A stretch of 64,000 nt of DNA from Photobacterium sp. GB-56 (GTDB lineage Bacteria > Pseudomonadota > Gammaproteobacteria > Enterobacterales > Vibrionaceae): NCBI RefSeq assembly GCF_003026105.1, contig NZ_PYNW01000004.1, forward strand, positions 1 to 64,000, given 5' to 3'. Shown in pieces: positions 1 to 7,741 of the stretch. Position 1 is the stretch's first letter; each line of letters starts with the position of its first letter. The notes beneath the pieces are model-generated. The model saw nothing but the letters and a program-made list of their open reading frames with translations. It was not told the origin of the DNA and did no database searches. The position numbers and the translations under genes are program-made.

Positions 1-120
1 CATTATCCTTATTATTGAACGTCGGTTATCTGGGTCGAAATATCCCCGTTAATTGCATGACATGTTGGCAGCAGGGGCAAAAGGGTTGGGCTTTTATACG
101 TACCGTTTTATTCGGTGAGG
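1..120. repeat. IS91-family element end, copy 1 (direct repeat of 1650-1769)
   Basis: These 120 bases recur at 1650-1769 in the same orientation with three mismatches. The copy covers the last codons of the IS91-type transposase (minus strand, stop at 26-28) and the bases beyond it. The match starts at the first base of the window, so the true repeat extends further left by an unknown amount. After base 120 the two copies diverge abruptly: this copy continues into transposase sequence and the other ends. Confidence 0.9.
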
Positions 121-531
121 GCAACGTGAGTTGCCCGGCTATCATGAACATAAATTGGATTGCTTGAAGCAGCTTCTTTTCATGACCCCGCAGCAAAACA
201 TAATCACCTACCCGACGAAATCCTTTTGGTAACACATGCTGCAATATCAACCAGAGAAATTTCACCACGGGTAATGTGCGTGTTTCATCGTTTGAGTTTG
301 GCTCTCTTTATAACGAAGTGTCACCTGATCATTATTGATATTCAGTTGTGTAAAATACCGCTTCAGATCTTCGGTAGTTAACGTGTCTGGCGATTTATCC
401 AGTTGATGGGTAATGCGACGTAGAGCACGACTATAAGCATCAATCGTAGCGGGACGTTTACCTTGCAAGGTGAGATGGGTAAGGTGTTGTTCATAAAGAT
501 AATCTGAACGATGTTGCTGCGCTTTGTTCAT
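26..531 (-). pseudogene. Deleted IS91-family element: tyrosine-recombinase N-terminus fused to frameshifted transposase C-terminus
   Basis: Reading on the minus strand, a start at 529-531 with a good ribosome site (AAGGAATATTT) opens about 63 residues that resemble the N-terminal SAM-like core-binding domain of the tyrosine recombinases that accompany some IS91-type transposases. Around 342 the frame passes directly into IS91 transposase sequence (RYKESQTQT). It then breaks at an A-run near 283-285: restoring one A gives MKTRTLPVVKFLW and joins the second open frame (26-268), which contains LILQHVLPKGFRR and a terminal CPCC cysteine cluster typical of these transposases. An internal deletion therefore joined the two genes and a one-base deletion followed. 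Neither catalytic centre is left, so it is not expected to be active. Family assignment rests on motif recognition. Confidence 0.8.
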
Positions 532-607
532 GATAAATATTCCTTTTTAAAAGGTATATTTACCGTAGTCGAGCTTATGGGCTTTCACTCTGCCACGTAG
601 CGGCTTC

Positions 608-732
608 GTTCAACAAACTGTTCAAGAGTGATTCGCAACGCGTGGCATTTTTGGTATGCGGTGACTTCGGTGTTGAAGTGCAATGCAGCGGCTTGGTCAT
701 TGCGTGCTTCACACCTTAATTGGGCGTTATAC
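608..732 (+). other. attC recombination site, VCR type
   Basis: A 125-bp element begins with the R'' box GTTCAAC (608-614), matching RYYYAAC, and ends with the R' box GTTATAC (726-732). The interior contains CGCAACGCGTGGCATTTTT and the closing TGGGCGTTATAC, which resemble Vibrio superintegron repeats, as does the length. It lies directly upstream of the cassette gene at 755. No other function is apparent; the small minus-strand open frame across it is a shadow. Confidence 0.85.
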
Positions 733-754
733 AAATCGAGGTAATGAGGAAGTG

Positions 755-1444
755 ATGAAGCCAGAGGCATTTGCTTCAATTAAGGCTGTATTGTTAGCTA
801 TTTTAGGTACAGGTTTGTTTGCTAAAGCAATTCAGTTGTATGGTTTAGGGTATTATGAAGGCTTTATTGAAGGCCATGGCTTTGAATATTATCTCTTCCC
901 AATTGAGTGGGAGGACACAGCGCTATGGGCGTACTTTGCTAGCCAAGATCTGGGAACAAAGTTTTTGGGGGCTCTTGGAATAAGCCCATTACAGTTTATC
1001 GTAATAGCAATTGTTCTATTTTTTAGTATCTTATTTGGCCTGTATTACCCTAGAACTAAAAATGACATAGAAGCGGAAGGAACTGGCAGCGGAAAGTCTT
1101 TAAAAGACAACTTATTCATTTCTATGATTGGTTCATATGCTTTAATGGTAGCAGTTTGTCTATTCAGCCTTTTTGTCCTTATTTGGGTTTTTCTTCCCTC
1201 AGTCGCATTTGAACATGGAGAAGCGGTAGCTCAAAAACAAATGGCAAACTATCAACAGTTATGCGTAAAAGACAACCCATATTGGAATAATAAATGTATA
1301 TCAGTTTTAGTTAATGGTGTTGAGTATACCGGCATCATCATTGTTAGAAATGATGATAAAGTAGGCCTACTTACCCAGAAAGGTGCTCTAACCTTTACGC
1401 TTGAGGAGAAGTTTAGTTACTTCAACCTGAAGAATGAGCAATAA
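755..1444 (+). CDS. Integron-cassette membrane protein of unknown function
   Basis: A 229-residue protein. The ATG at 755 is chosen over an upstream in-frame start at 683, which lies inside the attC site, because it is preceded by AGGA 4-8 bases away. Three hydrophobic segments are visible: about residues 9-30 (AVLLAILGTGLFAKAIQLYG), 85-105 (FIVIAIVLFFSILFGLYY) and 125-150 (ISMIGSYALMVAVCLFSLFV). The last 80 residues look soluble and contain two cysteines. I do not recognise the family. It sits between two attC sites with very short flanks, as cassette genes do, and so is likely a mobile cassette without its own strong promoter. Confidence 0.8.
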   Translation: MKPEAFASIKAVLLAILGTGLFAKAIQLYGLGYYEGFIEGHGFEYYLFPIEWEDTALWAYFASQDLGTKFLGALGISPLQFIVIAIVLFFSILFGLYYPRTKNDIEAEGTGSGKSLKDNLFISMIGSYALMVAVCLFSLFVLIWVFLPSVAFEHGEAVAQKQMANYQQLCVKDNPYWNNKCISVLVNGVEYTGIIIVRNDDKVGLLTQKGALTFTLEEKFSYFNLKNEQ

Positions 1445-1447
1445 TTT

Positions 1448-1502
1448 GTATAACAAATAAGGATATGTGTCGCGTAGCCGACACCTATCCGAAGTGTTGG
1501 AC
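1448..1502 (+). other. attC recombination site, short (55 bp) type
   Basis: The site starts four bases after the stop codon of the preceding gene. Outer boxes are GTATAAC (1448-1454) and GTTGGAC (1496-1502), the latter a perfect GTTRRRY. Inside, GGATATGTGTCG and CGACACCTATCC form a near-perfect 12-bp stem. Size and imperfect palindrome fit the short class of integron attC sites. The DNA from 1503 to 1649 after it has no convincing gene. Confidence 0.7.
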
Positions 1503-1649
1503 AAGCCCAAGCCTCCTTATATAAGTAAATATTGGAAATATCATGAAGGGGGATGCCAAAAAGAATTCGAGCATTATCCTTGGTGTGAACCAATAATATT
1601 AATACCCTGATTTATAATAAAACCCTCTTTAGTTCTGAAGCGTGAAAGC

Positions 1650-1769
1650 CATTATCCTTATTATTGAACGTCGGTTATCTGGGGCGAAATATTCCAGTTA
1701 ATTGCATGACATGTTGGCAGCAGGGGCAAAAGGGTTGGGCTTTTATACGTACCGTTTTATTCGGTGAGG
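1650..1769. repeat. IS91-family element end, copy 2
   Basis: It is 117/120 identical to bases 1-120 and in the same orientation. It carries only the last codons of the IS91-type transposase and is cut off at 1769, seven bases before a GTTATGC sequence that may be the left boundary of the next cassette. The 1503-1649 stretch to its left may be the rest of the IS end, but its counterpart for copy 1 lies outside the window. Confidence 0.9.
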
Positions 1770-1807
1770 ACGATCGTTATGCTAACGCTATATAAATGGA
1801 GTGAAAA

Positions 1808-2254
1808 ATGGAAGTTGTTGAAGTAAAAGGTTTTGAAATCCAAGGTTTAGTTTTAAGAACCCGCAATGAAATTGAGATGAATCCTGAAACGGCGAATATC
1901 CCAAAACATGTTGCATACGTTGACTCGAACTTAGTCATCAACTATCAATCGGGGGCAAGGGCTTATAGTGTCTACTGCAATTACGAGTCAGATGTTGATG
2001 GCTACTTTGATGTTTTGATGGGGGCGGACGAAATATCCTCTTCAAATGTTGCGCTGTCATCGGTATCTGTTCTTCCTGGCTCTTACCTTAAGTTTGAATC
2101 TGAAGGTGAGTTTCCTGCTGCTGTTATCGCTGCGTGGCAGTCGGTTTGGTCGTACTTTACTTCTTCTAATTGTGCGCATGAAAGGGCTTATACAACAGAT
2201 TTTGAACACTACGAAAGCGCGAGTAAAGTTAGCGTCTACATTGCGCTGAAATAA
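1808..2254 (+). CDS. GyrI-like effector-binding domain protein (cassette gene)
   Basis: 148 residues, a single stand-alone domain of the AraC effector-binding/GyrI type. Diagnostic blocks are FEIQGLVLRTRNEIE at the start, YSVYCNYESDVDGYFDVLMG in the middle and ERAYTTDFEHYE near the C-terminus. This fold binds small, often hydrophobic or cationic ligands; stand-alone members can also inhibit or bind other proteins. No DNA-binding domain is present. The start ATG follows GGAGTGAAAA. It lies between a GTTATGC boundary (1776-1782) and an attC-like remnant (2258-2330), so it reads as a second gene cassette. GyrI-like proteins are known as cassette cargo in vibrios. The ligand is unknown. Confidence 0.85.
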   Translation: MEVVEVKGFEIQGLVLRTRNEIEMNPETANIPKHVAYVDSNLVINYQSGARAYSVYCNYESDVDGYFDVLMGADEISSSNVALSSVSVLPGSYLKFESEGEFPAAVIAAWQSVWSYFTSSNCAHERAYTTDFEHYESASKVSVYIALK

Positions 2255-2257
2255 TTC

Positions 2258-2330
2258 ACATAACAAATAACTAAAGCGCGATTTGCACGTGTGGCATTTT
2301 ACCATGTGTAAAGTTTGGTAGTTACAATCG
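2258..2330 (+). other. Partial VCR-like attC site
   Basis: Immediately after the GyrI-like gene, ACATAACAAATAACTAAAG resembles the left end of a VCR, followed by CACGTGTGGCATTTTACCATG, like the conserved internal part of the site at 608-732. No convincing right-hand GTTRRRY box follows, so the right part appears lost. Confidence 0.5.
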
Positions 2331-2384
2331 TTTTTATATCGTATCGAGAATTCAAAGCCTATTTCTCCGTCACGTTTTAAAAGA

Positions 2385-2413
2385 AAAAGCCACTGATTAA
2401 TCAGCGGCTTTTT
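2385..2413. terminator. Bidirectional intrinsic terminator
   Basis: An A-run, the hairpin AAGCCACTGATTAATCAGCGG with matching arms, then a T-run. It lies between the plus-strand cassette gene and the end of the minus-strand nitroreductase and can serve both. Confidence 0.85.
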
Positions 2414-2514
2414 TATAGTTAATAGATTATAAACCATCGGCTGGTTGAATAATGTTATTAGTGTGTTGGCTTATTATTTAAGGTTCACCTATCACTTTAT
2501 CATTCCACTCGCTG

Positions 2515-3168
2515 TTAGATTTTATGAATTACAGTTTCTAATGGCATACGAGATTTAGGTAAACGAGCATTAAAATCAGATTCATCATGGTAGCCAATCG
2601 CGAGTGCGACAGGGCATGAGAAGCCATCTAACTCTTGGCTGAATTCTTTCTCAACACGTTTTACGTCAATACCTTCAAGAGGTGTTGAATCTATTTTTAA
2701 TCGTGCAAGAACATGCAGAATATTACCGAAAGCCAGATACAGTTGTGCTTTTGTCCAATTCGCATTGTAACCACTCGGCTCGGTGTATAAATCCGCAAAA
2801 CTAAACTTGCTCACAGCATCGTCTTTTTTCTCTGGTTTAATGCGGCCATCAAGAATATTTTTATCTATCACGGCTTCAAAATCTTCAATCGAATAATGAG
2901 GGTTGTGAGTAAATAAAATGATATGGCTGGCGTTAGTTGCGTGAGGTTTATTGGCTAAAAACTTAGTCTCAAAGGTATTGCTAAATCGTTGTTTAGCATC
3001 ATCTGATTCTAAAATAATAAAGCGCCATGGTTGCGAGTTGATTGATGATGCTGATAAGCGTAGTGCTTCTGAAATAATGGCAATATTTTCTGTTGAGATG
3101 GTTTTATTAGGATCGTAACTCTTAGTGGTATAACGCCAATTTAAGTCATCTAAAATAGGGCTGTTCAT
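2515..3168 (-). CDS. NAD(P)H-dependent nitroreductase / flavin reductase (NfsB/FRase I family)
   Basis: 217 residues, the usual length for the family. These are FMN-binding homodimers that reduce nitroaromatics, quinones or flavins with NAD(P)H. The N-terminal RYTTKSYDP and the SASSINSQPWRFIIL block contribute to FMN phosphate binding in this family; the C-terminal half contains AFGNILHVLARLKIDSTPLEG and CPVALAIGYHDESDFNARLPKSR, both typical. Close relatives include the major FMN reductase of luminous bacteria, but the sequence alone does not say whether the physiological substrate is flavin or a nitro compound. The gene seems monocistronic. Confidence 0.9.
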   Translation of the reverse strand: MNSPILDDLNWRYTTKSYDPNKTISTENIAIISEALRLSASSINSQPWRFIILESDDAKQRFSNTFETKFLANKPHATNASHIILFTHNPHYSIEDFEAVIDKNILDGRIKPEKKDDAVSKFSFADLYTEPSGYNANWTKAQLYLAFGNILHVLARLKIDSTPLEGIDVKRVEKEFSQELDGFSCPVALAIGYHDESDFNARLPKSRMPLETVIHKI

Positions 3169-3312
3169 CTTACTTTTGCTCTTATTATTAATTGTCGTAT
3201 TAATAAAATGGGGCTAGTCAGCACAATTTCAAGGTTTAGGCGGTATGTTGAGGCGATAGCAGGGAGTATGACTATGGCATACATCGCGTACACCATAGTA
3301 AATAGTATGGAA

Positions 3313-3693
3313 TTATGCGTCAGGGCAGCAAGCAGTGCAGCCTTGTAGCGCAATGTCATGCTCAAGCTCAATCATGCCATCAGCATTTTTGTTTGCTTTG
3401 ATTTCTTTTTCAATTTCAACAAGGTCGTCTGGATCTACGCCTGTTGTTTGCATTTCTTCTTCTGAATAAGCGAATGCATTTAACAATAGGTAATACTTAG
3501 CTTCATCAACAGAACAGGTAATAGTGGTCACAAGATCATCAGGGTAATCATTGCTCGCTGTAATGATGGTATTTACTTGCGCAAGAACCGCTTCATGCAT
3601 AGCAGGGGTAAGCCAACCTAAACTTGCTTCTGCTTTTTGTTGACGGCAATCGAAACAAGGTAAAAGGGCGGTATAAAGATTAAAATTGCTCAT
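3313..3693 (-). CDS. Cysteine-containing protein of unknown function
   Basis: 126 residues, acidic, no signal peptide or membrane segment. It has a CFDC pair near residues 14-17 and a C-terminal GCTACCPDA cluster, suggesting metal binding or redox exchange, although this is not demonstrated. The start is supported by AGGATTCACC directly upstream. I do not recognise the family. The next gene on the same strand is the nitroreductase, 145 bases downstream, with no clear terminator between. Confidence 0.7.
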   Translation of the reverse strand: MSNFNLYTALLPCFDCRQQKAEASLGWLTPAMHEAVLAQVNTIITASNDYPDDLVTTITCSVDEAKYYLLLNAFAYSEEEMQTTGVDPDDLVEIEKEIKANKNADGMIELEHDIALQGCTACCPDA

Positions 3694-3906
3694 GGTGAAT
3701 CCTAAAAATAGCTCTAGCGATGAAGGTTACATTAGCAACGATCATAAACGTATTTGAACCATGCGTATATTAGGAAATTATCCTATTCACGTCTAATCAA
3801 TAATGAAGCTTTGAATCAGTATCATGTTTATACTAAAACATAAGTAAGAGATGGTGTGATATTGTATGTCAAATCATTGAGATAAAGTTGAAATAAAGGA
3901 TTTTTG

Positions 3907-4188
3907 ATGAAAAAGCAGGTGTTATTTTCACTGATTGCATTCGGGCTAGTGGGGTGTGCTGGAACGCCATCAAATAGCTATACATTAAAAAATGCAGCGG
4001 GTGTATCGTCATGGGAGCTATGTAAAAATATTGGCTATCATGAGTTTTTTAATCGTACAGAGAAAGCAGCGGAGCTTAAGCAATATGTGACGGAGCGTGG
4101 TGATATTGCGCCAGAGTCATGTGCGGCAGCGGCACAAAAAGGCAAAGAGTTTGCTGAGCAAGAATACCACCGCAACACAGGGTTATAA
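3907..4188 (+). CDS. Small predicted lipoprotein
   Basis: 93 residues starting at the ATG at 3907, with AAGGA a few bases upstream. The N-terminus MKKQVLFSLIAFGLVGC is a lipoprotein signal with lipobox LVGC (modified Cys about residue 17). The mature part carries two further cysteines (SWELCKNIGY and ESCAAAAQKG) and is otherwise hydrophilic. Function unknown. It is transcribed alone and ends at a strong bidirectional terminator shared with the convergent gene. Confidence 0.75.
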   Translation: MKKQVLFSLIAFGLVGCAGTPSNSYTLKNAAGVSSWELCKNIGYHEFFNRTEKAAELKQYVTERGDIAPESCAAAAQKGKEFAEQEYHRNTGL

Positions 4189-4200
4189 GTTTGAAACAAT

Positions 4201-4227
4201 AAGCCTAAGCAATGATTGCTCAGGCTT
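4201..4227. terminator. Bidirectional intrinsic terminator
   Basis: AAGCCTAAGCAAT pairs with ATTGCTCAGGCTT, flanked by A-rich DNA on the left and TTGTTT on the right, between two convergent genes. Confidence 0.8.
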
Positions 4228-4234
4228 GTTTCTA

Positions 4235-4747
4235 CTATAGATCTGTTGTGGTGATTTGCACTTTCACTAACTGGTTTGGCTTACCTGTCAGTTTCAGGGT
4301 ATAGCTTCCCCATTCGTGGGTGTTTAAGTGGGTCAGGTATTGTGATGGCTCGGTACATTGCAAGTTAACAATATCTGCGCCTTGAATATCTGCACCCGCC
4401 ATCGATACGTGGGTTTTCGGTGTGACACCGACGATAAACTTTTCATTCCATTCTTTTATCGCCAATTGAATATAAGCTTCACCTTGGGAATTTAGTTGGG
4501 TGGATAAGCCTAATTCTTTATCTAAAATAAATTCTTGTTGGCTGGCCTCTTCAAGTGTTGAAGCTGTCGCAATGTCTTTTGTTGGCAAGTTACATAGTGG
4601 CTGATAACTTTTGGCAAAATAATCATTGCGCCCTTTATGTTCAGGGTTAATGTCGGTGTTTGCGCTTACGGCCATTGATTGGCTTAGTAAGGCGCTTAAT
4701 GTCATTAACTTAATCGTCTTTTTCATGGTCTTGTTTATGGTCTTCAT
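4235..4747 (-). CDS. Periplasmic protein of unknown function, coupled to dihaem peroxidase
   Basis: 170 residues. The start overlaps the stop of the peroxidase gene by ATGA (4744-4747), implying translational coupling. The N-terminus has a signal peptide (KLMTLSALLSQSMAVSA) with a likely cut after residues 29-30. The mature part has two cysteines about 90 residues apart that could form a disulfide, and a beta-rich C-terminus (GSYTLKLTGKPNQLVKVQITT). I do not recognise a family. The coupling suggests that it works with the peroxidase in the periplasm, perhaps as a partner or accessory protein. Confidence 0.7.
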   Translation of the reverse strand: MKTINKTMKKTIKLMTLSALLSQSMAVSANTDINPEHKGRNDYFAKSYQPLCNLPTKDIATASTLEEASQQEFILDKELGLSTQLNSQGEAYIQLAIKEWNEKFIVGVTPKTHVSMAGADIQGADIVNLQCTEPSQYLTHLNTHEWGSYTLKLTGKPNQLVKVQITTTDL

Positions 4748-5859
4748 GACTTCACTTTAAAAGGTGGAAGACAGTTCGGGCTGTCTTTTTTATTTTTTAA
4801 TGGGACTAACTGGCAAAAAGGATCTTGGTGTTGCTGTGTTGGTAGTCGAGTTATGGCTAAGCTATTGAGAAAGGCAACGAGCGCTTTATTCTCTTTATTC
4901 GATAAACTAAAACCTGAGATCTTGTTGTCTTTATTGAGATGATAACGACCATCTCCTGCATTTTTACCTATCGTCAGTATTCGTCCACCGGCGGCATAAT
5001 GTTCAATATACTGCTCGAGTGATTGTACGCTGCCATCATGTCCCCAAGGTGCTGTTTCGCTCACATTGATCAATGAAGGTATACGGTATTTTCCGTCGTC
5101 AGTTTCTTTATGGCTAAAACTGGCTTTGCCACGTTCATTTTCAGGGTATAAGTATTTGCCATCTTTATTTTTTATGCCGTACAAACCTGTGCTGACATAA
5201 AGTGGATCGGCGTTGTTTTTAGGGGTATTTAATAGCTCACCACCATGGCACTGGGAGCATTTTAGGCGATCACTATTGAACAGAGCTAATCCTAGCTGTT
5301 GCTCTTTATTTAGCGCATCAGTATCACCGGATAAATAACGGTGATAGGGGGTATCAACACTTTGAATTGTTTCTACATACTTCGCTAATGCGTTAATGAC
5401 TTTTTGGGTTGTGAAATCTGCTGATTGATAACTGGCTTCAAATAGTGGGGTGTAGATATCAGACGCTTGTTGTAAGCGTTGCAGTAATAACGGCTCTGTC
5501 ATCCCCATTTCTGTTGGGGCTGTGCCAAATAAAGGTAACAAAATAGCTTGTTCTAATGTCTGTAATCCTTCACGACTTTGCATGAATTGGTCATAGTGGG
5601 CAACATTGAGTAATGCTGGCGTGTTTAGCGTTGTTGGATTGCCATGGATATCTGGCACTTTGCTAAATCGATTGGTCCAACCAAGATCGACGGCATGACA
5701 AAGGGCACAACTGCGATTGCCGAGCTTTGACAAGCGAACATCATTAAATAAATAGCGACCTAAGGTGATCTGAGCTTGCTGCTCACTGGTTGTTGCCAAT
5801 GCAAAATGAGGAACTAAGACAACAAAAATAAGGCTAAGAAAGGTGAGTAGTGGACGCAT
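4744..5859 (-). CDS. Dihaem cytochrome c peroxidase / MauG family protein
   Basis: About 371 residues from the ATG at 5859, which directly precedes a signal peptide (PLLTFLSLIFVVLVPHFALA); an upstream TTG at 5934 would add an odd hydrophobic extension. Two c-type haem motifs are present: CALCH in the first third and CSQCH in the middle. GRYLFNDVRLSKLGNRSCALCH and PSLINVSETAPWGHDGSVQSLEQY are typical of the cytochrome c peroxidase/MauG superfamily, periplasmic enzymes that reduce hydrogen peroxide or oxidise a protein partner. Which of these applies is not decidable here. The downstream gene overlaps it. Confidence 0.9.
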   Translation of the reverse strand: MRPLLTFLSLIFVVLVPHFALATTSEQQAQITLGRYLFNDVRLSKLGNRSCALCHAVDLGWTNRFSKVPDIHGNPTTLNTPALLNVAHYDQFMQSREGLQTLEQAILLPLFGTAPTEMGMTEPLLLQRLQQASDIYTPLFEASYQSADFTTQKVINALAKYVETIQSVDTPYHRYLSGDTDALNKEQQLGLALFNSDRLKCSQCHGGELLNTPKNNADPLYVSTGLYGIKNKDGKYLYPENERGKASFSHKETDDGKYRIPSLINVSETAPWGHDGSVQSLEQYIEHYAAGGRILTIGKNAGDGRYHLNKDNKISGFSLSNKENKALVAFLNSLAITRLPTQQHQDPFCQLVPLKNKKDSPNCLPPFKVKS

Positions 5860-5952
5860 TGTCGAGAGTGCTCTTAACAGAATGAGCAAATGATATAAGA
5901 TACGGAAAAAGAATAGGAATAAATATTGTTTCAAAGTGCGACATTAAAAGAT

Positions 5953-6001
5953 AAAACGAGAAATAACCTTTAATTTTATAACCTTGGGCTATCTCTCGTT
6001 T
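5953..6001 (-). terminator. Possible terminator after the C69 dipeptidase gene
   Basis: AAACGAGA and TCTCGTTT form the outer stem of a loose hairpin directly after the minus-strand dipeptidase stop codon. The loop is large and the prediction is weak. Confidence 0.4.
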
Positions 6002-6027
6002 ATTACTAATGCTTACGTGTTAGCAAC

Positions 6028-7497
6028 TTAAGCGCCTTCAAAGTGATAAAGCATATCGGTGTTGTGGGTCATTTTGGTCAATAAGGTATTGGTTAATTTA
6101 TTGGTTAATGCCAATGCGTTATCAACTGTTTTTTGTTCAAATTGATTAATTAATGCTTGTGCTTTTTTAGGTTGCGTTTTGTATATCGCAAGGTACTGCT
6201 TTTCAAGCTCTTGTTGTTTAACGGCTGTTTGCTGCTCAAATTGTTGATAGGCTTTTTGAACAATGGGTGAGAACTCATTCCAGTTGGTCATGGCAATGGT
6301 TTGTAACTTACGGAATTGCCAGTTAGCAGATAGATTGTCAGCTTTATTTGTGCCAATCGTTAATGCTTTAGGCACTTCTGTCATGCCTTGATAATAAGGA
6401 ATATAAACGCTAAGTGCTGTCATCCCATACGCCATGTATTCGGTTTCACCGATAGCGATAGGTAGATTAGGACGAACTTGCAATATGTGTGATTCTTGGG
6501 TTCTAAATACAGATATTGGTCGGTATGGTTCTTTCGGATTGCTATTCGCGTATGGGTCGTGTGACGTACCTTGGTAGTGATTTCGTAGCCCTTGTTCAAC
6601 ATCTGCAACCGATAATTTATGGCTTGGTTTTAAAAAGACAGGGAAACTCTCACCTTGCGTTATCTTGGTATTTAAGCCCTTTGTATACATGTGTTGTAAC
6701 GTCCAGACACGGGGGTAATTGTACGTTTGATCATTCTTGGTATCTTGCGAGTAAGCTTTGTGGAAATTGAAAGCCTCTCCTGTAACTGGAGTATATAAAG
6801 CATGTTGTTCGGCAAAGCTAACTAGCGTAGGAGAAGCTAAATAATCGGGATTATGCAGTTTATAGGTAGTTAATCGACCTTGGTTAGCTGAAACGAAATA
6901 TTTATCAGCTGGGATTTTTTGTGCCATCCATTGGTGACCACTGCCGGTTTCTAAATACCAAATACCGGTTTTATCAACGAAGGCAACGCCAAAGCCTTCA
7001 GATGCGCCTTGTTTTTCAATGATCTTACCTAACAGTTCAACGCCTTCTTTGGCTGTTTTTACACGTGGCAAAATGACATTTTCAATCGCATCTTCACCAA
7101 TACCAGTCTTGGTTACATACGGATCCGCCGCGAGTGCTTGAGTACCGTTATAAATGGTTTCGGTTGCAGACATACCAACCCCAGCAGAGTTAAATCCAGC
7201 TTCACCCATACTGGTACCATGGGTGTCAAAATCTGACAATGACGTGTATTCCAGTGCATTTTTTGCTGCAGGGTAAGTAAAGTCATTGGCGTTAGATTTG
7301 AAATCAGCTTTTTGTTTTGCTTCAGCGGGGTGGTAGATAAACTGTTTTGCATTAGTGGCTTGATAGTCTTCATTACGTGCGACAATAAAAGACCCATCAG
7401 TTGTTGCTTGGTTACCTACTAAGATGGTCGTGCAGGCAAAAGCTGGTACAGTAATAGCTGAAGTAATAAGTGCGGAAAGTAACGTTATCTTTTTCAT
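6028..7497 (-). CDS. Secreted C69-family dipeptidase
   Basis: 489 residues. A signal peptide (MKKITLLSALITSAITVPAFA) is followed directly by CTTILVG, so cleavage would expose the N-terminal Cys that is the nucleophile of this Ntn-hydrolase family (peptidase C69/U34). ARNEDY, GMSATETIYNG and WYLETGSGHQWMAQKIP are family blocks. The protein likely cleaves dipeptides in the periplasm or outside the cell. The last 100 residues are Gln/Lys-rich and helical. The gene stands alone, with a possible terminator after it. Confidence 0.9.
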   Translation of the reverse strand: MKKITLLSALITSAITVPAFACTTILVGNQATTDGSFIVARNEDYQATNAKQFIYHPAEAKQKADFKSNANDFTYPAAKNALEYTSLSDFDTHGTSMGEAGFNSAGVGMSATETIYNGTQALAADPYVTKTGIGEDAIENVILPRVKTAKEGVELLGKIIEKQGASEGFGVAFVDKTGIWYLETGSGHQWMAQKIPADKYFVSANQGRLTTYKLHNPDYLASPTLVSFAEQHALYTPVTGEAFNFHKAYSQDTKNDQTYNYPRVWTLQHMYTKGLNTKITQGESFPVFLKPSHKLSVADVEQGLRNHYQGTSHDPYANSNPKEPYRPISVFRTQESHILQVRPNLPIAIGETEYMAYGMTALSVYIPYYQGMTEVPKALTIGTNKADNLSANWQFRKLQTIAMTNWNEFSPIVQKAYQQFEQQTAVKQQELEKQYLAIYKTQPKKAQALINQFEQKTVDNALALTNKLTNTLLTKMTHNTDMLYHFEGA

Positions 7498-7683
7498 TAA
7501 TTATCGTTAAGTTATAGGCATTGAACGAATATTCTTGCAGTTGAATGAAATATAAAACGTGATATTCGTCATATAATTTTTTTAGCTTGATGCACACTAA
7601 TATTGCATGGATTACGGGAGTAAAAATGCGTAATTATTTTGTATAGCGTGACTCTGATTTAATTAAATATGACGAATAAAAAT

Positions 7684-7719
7684 AAAAAGGAGAAAATAAT
7701 TAAATACTTTCTCCTTTTT
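7684..7719. terminator. Intrinsic terminator
   Basis: A perfect 12-bp inverted repeat, AAAAAGGAGAAA / TTTCTCCTTTTT, with a short loop; A-rich and T-rich flanks make it bidirectional. It lies 58 bases beyond the minus-strand open frame that stops at 7742-7744. Confidence 0.8.
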
Positions 7720-7741
7720 ATATGAAGTTGAACTTAAAAAA

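Noticed and set aside
26-531. Active integron integrase
   Set aside because: The recombinase part is only an N-terminal fragment joined to IS91 transposase and lacks all catalytic residues.
585-779. Minus-strand open frame of 64 codons
   Set aside because: It runs antisense across the attC site; palindromic attC sequence readily leaves such frames open. No ribosome site.
2057-2437. Minus-strand frame of 126 codons opposite the GyrI-like gene
   Set aside because: It crosses a bidirectional terminator and is antisense to a well-supported domain protein.
3165-3371. Minus-strand frame between nitroreductase and Cys-containing gene
   Set aside because: It overlaps the end of the upstream gene, has no clear ribosome site and its hydrophobic composition looks like out-of-frame AT-rich DNA.
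6420-7397. Frames on either strand inside the C69 dipeptidase gene
   Set aside because: They are shadows of a complete 489-codon gene with signal peptide and catalytic Cys.
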